NCBI GenBank assembly: GCA_002448875.1
Contig: DKAS01000058.1
Location: 1 to 7,589, forward strand
Length of the DNA: 7,589 nucleotides
Direction of reading: 5' to 3'
Source: Proteobacteria bacterium UBA6920
GTDB taxonomy: Bacteria > Pseudomonadota > Gammaproteobacteria > SG8-11
A model generated the notes under the pieces. It did no database searches. It was not told the origin of the DNA and worked only from the letters and a program-made list of their open reading frames with translations. The translations under genes and the position numbers were made by a program. Each line of letters starts with the position of its first letter. Within the stretch, counting starts at the first letter, position 1. Positions 1 to 6,034 of this stretch are shown here, piece after piece.

Positions 1-1380
1 CAGATGAAGGGCGTCGGCGTGGCCTTCAGCCGCTTTTTGGAAGTGGACTTCACCACCGGCGTTATAGTCGGCATGGGCATCGTGTTCATTTATGCGGTAC
101 TGGGTGGCATGAAAGGAATCACCTATACCCAGATCGCCCAGTATTGCGTTTTAATCTTCGCCTATACGGTGCCGGCAATCTTCATTTCCCTGAACCTGAC
201 GGGCAATCCTCTGCCGCAGCTGGGTCTGGGCAGCACCATGGCCGACGGCAGCGGCACCTTCATGCTGGACAAGCTCGATCAGGTGCTGACGGAACTGGGT
301 TTTGCCCAGTACACGGCGCAGAAAGGCACGTCGTTGAACCTGTCCCTGCTTACTCTGTCATTGATGATAGGTACCGCCGGCCTGCCCCATGTCATCATTC
401 GCTTCTTCACCGTGCCCAAGGTCAAGGATGCGCGCGTGTCCGCTGGCTGGTCTCTGGTGTTCATCGCCATCCTGTATACGACAGCGCCGGCGGTGGGTTC
501 CATGGCGCGCTTGAATCTCACGGAAACCGTGCAGACAGGTGCGGTGGGCGCCGCCGACGGTAACCTGCAGTATGACAACCGGCCATCCTGGTTTCAGAAA
601 TGGGAAAAAACCGGCCTGCTGCAGTTCGAGGACAAGAACGGCGATGGCCGCATCCAGTACTACAATGAAAAGAATGCCGAGTTCAACGCCAAGGCCGAGA
701 CCTGGGGCTGGAAAGGCAACGAGCTGACCAAGGTGGACAACGACATCATGGTGCTGGCCAATCCGGAAATCGCCGGCCTGCCCAACTGGGTGATCGCGCT
801 GGTGGCCGCCGGTGGTCTGGCGGCCGCGCTGTCCACGGCCGCCGGTCTGTTACTGGCCATTTCCTCGGCCATTTCCCATGACCTGCTCAAGGGCGTGTTC
901 AAGCCGGACATATCGGAAAAGAACGAACTCATGGCCGGTCGCATCGCCATGGGGGGCGCCATCCTGCTGTCCGGTTATCTGGGCATGAATCCGCCCGGTT
1001 TCGCTGCTCAGGTGGTAGCGCTGGCCTTCGGTCTGGCGGCTTCGTCCATCTTCCCGGCGCTGATGATGGGCATTTTCTACAAGCGGATGAATCGAGCCGG
1101 CGCCATCGCCGGCATGCTGGCGGGCCTGCTGTCGACCCTGATTTACATCTTCGTCTACAAGGGATGGTTTTTCGTGCCGGGGACCAACAACCTGGAAAAC
1201 GTCGCCGCCAACTGGCTGTTCGGCATACAGCCGGAGTCCTTCGGCGCCGTGGGCGCGCTCATCAATTTCGGCGTCGCTTTCGCCGTGGCTCGCGTAACCG
1301 CCGTGCCGCCGGAGCATATCCAGCATCTGGTGGAAGATATCCGTGTACCCAAGGGTGCCGGCGCGGCCAGCGGTCACTGA
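1..1380 (+). CDS. Sodium:solute symporter, VC_2705/ActP-like (3' part, 5' end outside window)
   Basis: Inner-membrane Na+-coupled transporter of the SSS family, related to the acetate permease ActP; the substrate is probably a short-chain monocarboxylate, but this is inferred. The frame is open from the left edge (459 codons to the TGA at 1378), and the family is normally about 550 residues or more, so roughly the first 100-150 residues are missing. The ATG at 4 is internal and not a real start. Visible SSS signatures are GGMKGITYTQIAQY (nt 106-147), the ActP-like GTAGLPHVIIRFF (nt 370-408) and the helix with LSTAAGLLLAISSAISHDL (nt 829-885). About nine hydrophobic segments remain. A hydrophilic loop (about nt 535-760) carries an EF-hand-like DKNGDGRIQYYN at nt 631-666. 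The loop is followed by LANPEIAGLPNWVIALVAAGG, as I remember it for the VC_2705 subfamily rather than classical ActP. The DUF294-family gene starts 51 nt downstream on the same strand. Confidence 0.93.
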   Translation, partial: QMKGVGVAFSRFLEVDFTTGVIVGMGIVFIYAVLGGMKGITYTQIAQYCVLIFAYTVPAIFISLNLTGNPLPQLGLGSTMADGSGTFMLDKLDQVLTELGFAQYTAQKGTSLNLSLLTLSLMIGTAGLPHVIIRFFTVPKVKDARVSAGWSLVFIAILYTTAPAVGSMARLNLTETVQTGAVGAADGNLQYDNRPSWFQKWEKTGLLQFEDKNGDGRIQYYNEKNAEFNAKAETWGWKGNELTKVDNDIMVLANPEIAGLPNWVIALVAAGGLAAALSTAAGLLLAISSAISHDLLKGVFKPDISEKNELMAGRIAMGGAILLSGYLGMNPPGFAAQVVALAFGLAASSIFPALMMGIFYKRMNRAGAIAGMLAGLLSTLIYIFVYKGWFFVPGTNNLENVAANWLFGIQPESFGAVGALINFGVAFAVARVTAVPPEHIQHLVEDIRVPKGAGAASGH

Positions 1381-1391
1381 GTTTGAGCCCG

Positions 1392-1419
1392 GGACAGCCC
1401 CGCTTCAGCGGGGCTGTCC
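1392..1419 (+). terminator. Perfect 12-bp hairpin between symporter and DUF294 gene (attenuator or processing hairpin)
   Basis: A perfect inverted repeat: GGACAGCCCCGC (1392-1403), loop TTCA, GCGGGGCTGTCC (1408-1419). The stem is very GC-rich and should be stable. It begins 11 nt after the symporter stop and ends 12 nt before the ATG at 1432. No T-run follows (the next bases are ACTAGCGCGATC), so it is not a canonical rho-independent terminator. It may protect the upstream mRNA end, partly attenuate transcription, or restrict ribosome access to the next gene, which has no obvious Shine-Dalgarno sequence. The structure is seen in the sequence; the role is inferred. Confidence 0.6.
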
Positions 1420-1431
1420 ACTAGCGCGATC

Positions 1432-3294
1432 ATGGACATCGAACTGATCGAAATTCGCGAGTTTCTGGCGCGCCATCCACCCTTCGACGTGTTGCCGGCG
1501 CAGGTGCTGGACCAGTTGCCGCGTAATTTGATAGTCCGCTACCTGCGGCGCGGCAGCGCGTTTCCGCCGGAAGTCGCAGACGTCAGTCTGTACATCGTGC
1601 GCAGCGGCGCGGTCGAATTCCGGGATGGCGCCGGCAATCTGTGCGAAAAGCTCGGCGAGGGGGACTTTTTCGCTGGCGACTGCCACCTGCCAGACCTGCC
1701 GGCCGACTGGCACGGCGTCGCCAGCGAAGATGCGCTGCTCTATCTGCTGGCCTGTGATCGACTGCAGCAGTTGCGCGACGCTCATGCGGACTTCAGCAGG
1801 CATTTCAGTCGTTCCCTGAACGAACGCCTGCGGCATGCGGTCAGCACTATCCGCCGCACCTACATGCAGGATGTGTCGGTACTCGGTATTCGCGTCATGG
1901 ATCTGGTGAAGCGACCGCCGGTAACCATCGACGCCGGCTGCAGCATCCGCGACGCGGCCCGGGCCATGACCGAGCACAAGATTTCGTCCATCATGCTGCT
2001 GACCGATGGCCGGCTGACAGGCATACTCACCGACAGCACCCTGCGCAAGCGCTGTATCGTCGACGGCGTGCCGGCCGACGCGCCGGTGGCCGATATCGTC
2101 AAACACAAGGTGACCACCATCGCCCATGACGCCAGCGTGTTCGAGGCGCTCATGACCATGACCCAGCTGCAGGTGTATCACCTGCCGGTGATGGACGGCG
2201 AGCGCCTGGTCGGCATCGTCACCTCCAGCGACCTGTCGCGCCTGCAGAGCACCAACACGGCGTTCATCGCTTCGGACATCCGCAAGGCGCAGACCGTCGC
2301 CGATCTGGCGATGTCCAGCCGTACGCTGCCGGAGCTGCAATTGCAGCTGTCCAATGCCAGCGCCACCGCCTTTCATATCGGCGATGCCCTGTCTTCGCTC
2401 ACCGATGCCATTACCGGCAAGTTGCTGCATCTGGCGGAGGCCGAGCTGGGTCCGCCGCCGGTGCCCTATGTCTGGGTAGTGGGTGGTTCTCAGGCGCGGC
2501 AGGAGCAGACCAGCCTGTCCGACCAGGACAACGCACTGATACTGGCGGATACGGCGCAGCCGGACCACGACAGCTATTTCGCCGCGCTGGCGGCAAAGGT
2601 GAGCGATGGTCTCAATGCCTGTGGTTTCAGCTATTGTCCGGGCGACGCCATGGCCACCAATCCACAGTGGCGTCAGCCACTGCGCAAGTGGCGCGACTAT
2701 TTTGCCACCTGGATCGATCGTCCGGAGCCCAAGGCGCTGATGCTGGCGTGCATTTTCTTCGATCTGCGCGCCGTGCACGGCGATGCCACCCTGCTTGCCG
2801 AACTGCAGAGAGAGGTGCTGAAAAAAACCCGCAATAACACCGTTTTCATCGCCTATATGGCCGCCAATGCCCTGAGCCATCGACCGCCATTGGGATTTTT
2901 TCGCAACTTCGTCCTGATCCAGGACGGCAGGCACAACGACACCATCGACATAAAGCATCGCGGCATCATCCCCATCATCGATCTGGCGCGAGTTTTCGCC
3001 CTGTCCGCAGGTCTGCCGGCGGTACGCACGGTGGAACGGCTGCGCACCGCCGCGGCCAGCGGCGCGCTCAGTCGGGAAATGAGCGAGAATCTGCTTGACG
3101 CTTTCGAATATATCGCCACCGTACGCATCCAGCACCAGGCACGGCAGATCCGCGCCGGGCGGGCTATCGACAACTTCGTTTCCCCGGCGGAATTGTCCGA
3201 ACTGGAACGCGCCCATATCAAGGATGCATTCTCCGTGATCAAGGACATGCAGGCCACCCTGGATAACCGCTACCAGCTGGGGCGGTTTCGCTAG
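1432..3294 (+). CDS. cNMP-binding-like / CBS-pair / DUF294 nucleotidyltransferase-like signalling protein
   Basis: A cytoplasmic 620-residue regulatory protein of the COG2905 type. Domain order: cyclic-nucleotide-binding-like fold (about 15-125, LGEGDFFAGD at 74-83), a CBS pair (about 155-270, RVMDLVKRPPVTI then VADIVKHKVTTI, each ending in G-I-(L/V)-T), a DUF294 nucleotidyltransferase-like domain (about 298-450) and its C-terminal helical partner (about 470-615). The nucleotidyltransferase signature is intact: GGSQARQEQTSLSDQDNALI at 351-370, with GGS, D364 and D366, and a possible third carboxylate in FFDLR (D444). This resembles the GlnD uridylyltransferase fold, so nucleotide transfer to a partner protein is possible but unproven. 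The phosphate-binding cassette of the first domain looks degenerate, with WHGVAS where an Arg-Ala pair is usual. The start at 1432 fits the family N-terminus (MDIELIEIREFLARHPPFD); no clear ribosome binding site is visible. Its position between a symporter and an exonuclease suggests control of carboxylate uptake or use. Confidence 0.92.
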   Translation: MDIELIEIREFLARHPPFDVLPAQVLDQLPRNLIVRYLRRGSAFPPEVADVSLYIVRSGAVEFRDGAGNLCEKLGEGDFFAGDCHLPDLPADWHGVASEDALLYLLACDRLQQLRDAHADFSRHFSRSLNERLRHAVSTIRRTYMQDVSVLGIRVMDLVKRPPVTIDAGCSIRDAARAMTEHKISSIMLLTDGRLTGILTDSTLRKRCIVDGVPADAPVADIVKHKVTTIAHDASVFEALMTMTQLQVYHLPVMDGERLVGIVTSSDLSRLQSTNTAFIASDIRKAQTVADLAMSSRTLPELQLQLSNASATAFHIGDALSSLTDAITGKLLHLAEAELGPPPVPYVWVVGGSQARQEQTSLSDQDNALILADTAQPDHDSYFAALAAKVSDGLNACGFSYCPGDAMATNPQWRQPLRKWRDYFATWIDRPEPKALMLACIFFDLRAVHGDATLLAELQREVLKKTRNNTVFIAYMAANALSHRPPLGFFRNFVLIQDGRHNDTIDIKHRGIIPIIDLARVFALSAGLPAVRTVERLRTAAASGALSREMSENLLDAFEYIATVRIQHQARQIRAGRAIDNFVSPAELSELERAHIKDAFSVIKDMQATLDNRYQLGRFR

Positions 3295-3297
3295 CGC

Positions 3298-3993
3298 ATG
3301 CGGGGTATGTTCTCATGGTCTGAACGTGCGCGCCGCAACGCCGCGCGGCGCGCGCCGGCCGGAATCATGCGGGAGTTTCTGCTGGCCCCATTGCCGACGG
3401 GTAAAACTCCCTGCCGGGAAGCGGCGATCGTCGCCCTCGATCTGGAAACCACCGGCCTGGATGCGCGCCACGATCGCATTCTGAGCATTGCTACGGTGCC
3501 GGTCCGCGACATGGCGGTGGTGCTCGCCGAGGCCTGGCAGGCGTCGTTAAACATTGACGGCGACTTGCCGGAAAAGACAGTGGTGATTCACGGCATTACC
3601 GACGACCAGGCCGCGGGCGGGCGGTCCCTGGCGGAGATTTTGCCACAATTGCTGCAGCGCCTGTGTGGCAAGGTGCTGCTGGTGCACAACGCCGCCCTCG
3701 ATCGGGCTTTTCTCGACCGGGCCTGCCGTCAACTCTATAACGTGCCTTGCCTGCTACCAGTCATCGATACCCAGGCCCTGGCCAGACGCCAGCACCGGCG
3801 GCGCGATTTGCCGATCAAGTCCGGCGACCTGCGCTTGTACAGTCTGCGCGAACGCTACGGTTTGCCGCGCTACGGCGCACATCGAGCCCTGAACGACGCA
3901 CTGGCGACGGCGGAGTTGTTTCTGGCGATGGCGGCGGAAATGTCGCCGACGGGTAATTGCCGCCTGCGCGATGTCATGACCCGCTGGTACTGA
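3298..3993 (+). CDS. DnaQ-like DEDDh 3'-5' exonuclease
   Basis: A 231-residue protein with all five catalytic positions of the DEDDh exonuclease superfamily: D48 and E50 in LDLETTGLD (ExoI), D135 in HNAALDRAFLD (ExoII), and H195 and D200 in YGAHRALNDALATAEL (ExoIII). It should hydrolyse nucleotides from 3' ends of DNA or RNA with two metal ions. It is shorter than, and distinct from, the DNA polymerase III epsilon subunit and lacks an obvious polymerase-binding tail, so its substrate is unknown. A basic N-terminal stretch (residues 9-20, rich in Arg) precedes the catalytic core. It starts 3 nt after the upstream stop, with GGGGCGG at 3279-3285 as a possible but distant ribosome binding site; ATGs at 3307 and 3367 are alternative starts. 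This close spacing indicates translation coupled to the DUF294-family gene. I recall exonucleases of this type following that gene in other gammaproteobacteria; no mechanistic link is evident from sequence. Confidence 0.92.
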   Translation: MRGMFSWSERARRNAARRAPAGIMREFLLAPLPTGKTPCREAAIVALDLETTGLDARHDRILSIATVPVRDMAVVLAEAWQASLNIDGDLPEKTVVIHGITDDQAAGGRSLAEILPQLLQRLCGKVLLVHNAALDRAFLDRACRQLYNVPCLLPVIDTQALARRQHRRRDLPIKSGDLRLYSLRERYGLPRYGAHRALNDALATAELFLAMAAEMSPTGNCRLRDVMTRWY

Positions 3994-4035
3994 GGGAGTT
4001 ATGCGGGTCTCGGGAAAATCCTATGGCTATAGAAT

Positions 4036-5301
4036 TCATACCGGTAAAAAATAAATCGGGGCGAATCCACCACCGCGCGTGCGAAAATTAGTTGTCTGCC
4101 CCTGATATAGACGCGCCGCCATCAATTGAATTTCGCCTTGATAGGTATAACAACGCACGTCGTATTTTAAAGGCGTGGTTGCATTGTCAACAAAGACTTC
4201 GCGTTCACTTGGCGGTACAAGCCGCTGCGCCACATAGTCCGATGTCGATATTTCGGACCATACACGTTTCGTTATCTTATCGCCGCGATACACGGCTTTA
4301 CTTCCGTAGCCGGTCGCCGGCTTGAAAAAATATTGTTTTCTATTTTCCCAGAGATGAGTAATATTTTCCGGCGTGACCCGCTCCGTTGGTGCGATTCCGT
4401 TTATGAGCAGCTTGATATCTTGTTCACTGCAATCAAACCGTCGCAGTTTATCCGCGTCCGTCAACACGGCCATATTTCGTTTATCCGCATACAATGCATA
4501 TGAAAACGGATTCGGTGTTAACGCAACGAACTTTCCTTCATACGCGTCTCGCAACACCTTGGTTGTCGCTGCGTGCAAGTAAAAATCGGTTAACCGATTA
4601 TAAACCATATCGAGGCGGTGTTCGCCGTGATACAAACCGTCGCCCTTTAATTCCAAATCCGACGGCGGCGCAATGATCGCGCGCAGCCCTCGGCTCTCGA
4701 ATAATCGTTGAAACAATAAAAATTCAGGATATAGAAATTGATTCTCCGGATCGTCGTCGACGATGGCAATGGTCGTGAGCGGCCGCTGAATGCCGCTGAG
4801 GAGCCATTCCTGCTGAAACATCGATACAAAGGAGCTTTCGACGTTGGCAAGCGCCATCGGAGTACTGTTCAAGGTCTCCACGTCGACGCAACATCCGCGC
4901 TGCGCTTGCGCCAATACGCTGCATAGCATCGCGCCGCCGGCATTGGTATTGATCTCAATGATCTTGGGTCCATCGGCGCCAAGGTGAAAATCGTAGCCGA
5001 AAAACACGCCGGTCAATTTTGGATCACGACACGCGACCGGCGGGGCCCACGATAACACTCTTTCCCGATAACGCGTATTCGCGGCCATGCGCTCGATCGC
5101 GCTTATGGTATCACGCATGACTTGTACTTGTTCGCGATCGATAAACACCATCGTCGTCGAAAATAAATTCGGACGATTAGTCTCTATCCATTGATACAAG
5201 GTGTTGTCATAAATCGTCGACGCCAATTGGTCGCGAAGCAAATCGCGATCAAGGCCAATGCAACGACATTCCTTGTTCAACCAATTTGCCAGCGTCTTCA
5301 T
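4036..5301 (-). CDS. Orphan ATP-grasp protein with apparently permuted motif order
   Basis: 421 residues, no signal peptide or membrane segment, presumably cytoplasmic. ATP-grasp enzymes join a carboxylate (via acyl phosphate) to an amine, thiol or other nucleophile. The elements visible in order are GYDFHLGADGPKIIEINTN (102-120, the acidic/Asn metal-binding strand), YNRLTDFYL (234-242), PNPFSYALYADKRNM (263-277), FFKPATGYGSKAVYRG (325-340, nucleotide-binding Lys and flexible loop), YVAQRLVPP (356-364), YDVRCYTYQG (380-389) and NFRTRGGGFAP (405-415). In RimK-type proteins the EIN-like strand comes last, so this order looks circularly permuted, as in glutathionylspermidine synthetase and eukaryotic glutathione synthetase. 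No amidase domain is present. Start at 5301 is the first Met of the open frame; its ribosome binding site is weak. GC content is lower than in the three genes to the left, suggesting separate acquisition. It converges on the exonuclease gene with 42 nt between them and no clear terminator. Substrate unknown; the superfamily is fairly sure, the permutation is inferred. Confidence 0.75.
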   Translation of the reverse strand: MKTLANWLNKECRCIGLDRDLLRDQLASTIYDNTLYQWIETNRPNLFSTTMVFIDREQVQVMRDTISAIERMAANTRYRERVLSWAPPVACRDPKLTGVFFGYDFHLGADGPKIIEINTNAGGAMLCSVLAQAQRGCCVDVETLNSTPMALANVESSFVSMFQQEWLLSGIQRPLTTIAIVDDDPENQFLYPEFLLFQRLFESRGLRAIIAPPSDLELKGDGLYHGEHRLDMVYNRLTDFYLHAATTKVLRDAYEGKFVALTPNPFSYALYADKRNMAVLTDADKLRRFDCSEQDIKLLINGIAPTERVTPENITHLWENRKQYFFKPATGYGSKAVYRGDKITKRVWSEISTSDYVAQRLVPPSEREVFVDNATTPLKYDVRCYTYQGEIQLMAARLYQGQTTNFRTRGGGFAPIYFLPV

Positions 5302-5325
5302 TCCGTGTTTTCCGGTTGGAGTGTT

Positions 5326-5430
5326 TAGTTGCAGGCAGCAACGATCCTAAACTTGCACGGGTGGCGGACCCAACCAAAGAGCTGAATCGTTAAACCAAAT
5401 CCACGACGATTGTCGTCACCGCTTGAGTCA
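5326..5430 (+). repeat. Diverged direct repeat, copy 1
   Basis: Aligns without gaps to 5667-5771. By hand count 76 of 103 positions from 5328 match, about 74%, including a 15-base identical block around CAAAGAGCTGAATCG (5375-5389). It begins 25 nt upstream of the minus-strand ATP-grasp start codon. Read in the frame that is open in copy 2, this copy has TAA and TGA stops. It contains the dyad ACGAC-GATT-GTCGT at 5403-5416. Origin unknown: a duplicated regulatory region or a decayed duplicated gene fragment. Confidence 0.7.
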
Positions 5431-5666
5431 TCCGTCGGCACAAACAATTCACCTGGGCGGTACATTTTTCCATGCGCAGCCACACTCATTCATCCCGAAT
5501 GAACCTATACGGATATTTTTCAGTGCGCTGGCATTGTTCAAAATATACTCATCTGATGCGCTCAAATTATGATAACACTGACCCACTTAAAAAACATCGC
5601 GCCTAGATCTTTGTGATACGCCGGCGCTACAAGTGGACCGGTTAAAAGGCTCATCCCTTTCAGTTG

Positions 5667-5771
5667 TAGTTACAGGCAGAAATTATCCTCTGTTTGCTCT
5701 GGTATCTGACCAAAGCAAAGAGCTGAATCGGATAGCCAAAACAACGACATTTGTCGTACCCGATTGGGTCA
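5667..5771 (+). repeat. Diverged direct repeat, copy 2
   Basis: Second copy at a constant 341-bp offset from copy 1, same orientation, about 264 nt before the cytochrome start. It carries the same dyad in better form, ACGACATTTGTCGT at 5744-5757 (6-bp arms). Here the sequence is open in one frame, giving peptides such as KELNRIAKTTTFVVPDW, while the mismatches between the copies are spread over codon positions 10/6/11 (first/second/third), so selection for protein coding is not evident. Confidence 0.7.
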
Positions 5772-6022
5772 CAGGCAATACAGCCGCTGAACTCATTTTC
5801 GCACGATATCACGCCCGCTTCCGCATACGCCTTCCGCCGATGAATCGCTCTCGGATTTAAATAAGAAAAAAATGACATATTCATCACCGCTTAATCATTG
5901 AAGGGTAGCGTGCCAAACGGAAAAAAATCAATTTTCTGACAACGCAATAGTTACGCATCTTCTACATATTAAATAGTGAACGTTGGCTGTCCCATTGAGT
6001 AAATAGTCCGTAGATGTTTAAC

Positions 6023-6030
6023 AAGGAGAG
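6023..6030 (+). promoter_or_regulatory. Ribosome binding site that sets the cytochrome start
   Basis: AAGGAGAG lies 4 nt before the ATG at 6035 (core GGAG 6 nt before it), ideal Shine-Dalgarno placement. An in-frame ATG at 6014 lies upstream of this site and would put MFNKERK before the signal peptide; it has no such sequence in front of it, so 6035 is preferred. Confidence 0.85.
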
Positions 6031-6034
6031 AAAA

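Larger units (their letters stand above)
5302..6034. other. Low-GC intergenic region between divergent genes; no convincing gene
   Basis: 733 nt between the minus-strand ATP-grasp start and the plus-strand cytochrome start, so it should hold promoters for both. GC is around 40% in a sampled line (5521-5580), far below the left part of the window. It contains two diverged direct repeats (listed separately) and a short inverted repeat, TTCAT-CCCGA-ATGAA, at 5489-5503. The only open frame of note starts with GTG at 5633 and ends at 5860 (75 codons); it lacks a ribosome binding site and recognisable domain and overlaps the second repeat copy, so I do not call it. AT-rich stretches at 5963-5973 (TACATATTAAA) and on the minus strand at 5344-5349 (TAGGAT) could be -10 elements, but neither has a good -35 partner. 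Confidence 0.6.

Noticed and set aside
1405..3216. 603-residue open frame on the minus strand opposite the DUF294-family gene
   Set aside because: It is a by-product of high GC in the real gene: the translation is rich in Arg, Gly, Gln and His without a recognisable domain, and the plus-strand frame has clear cNMP, CBS and nucleotidyltransferase motifs.
5489..5503. Short inverted repeat TTCAT-CCCGA-ATGAA
   Set aside because: A 5-bp arm in AT-rich sequence is expected by chance, and it is not placed next to a T-run or start codon.
5633..5860. 75-codon GTG-start frame in the intergenic region
   Set aside because: No ribosome binding site, no domain I can name, it overlaps repeat copy 2, and the equivalent frame in copy 1 has stops. 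A faint resemblance to a molybdopterin oxidoreductase segment (V-x-G-x-N-x-P ... FVVPDW) is too weak to use.
5936..5972. Sigma-70-like promoter before the cytochrome (CTGACA at 5936, TATTAA at 5967)
   Set aside because: The spacer would be 25 bp, far from the usual 16-18, and no better pair is present; a promoter must lie in this region but I cannot place it.
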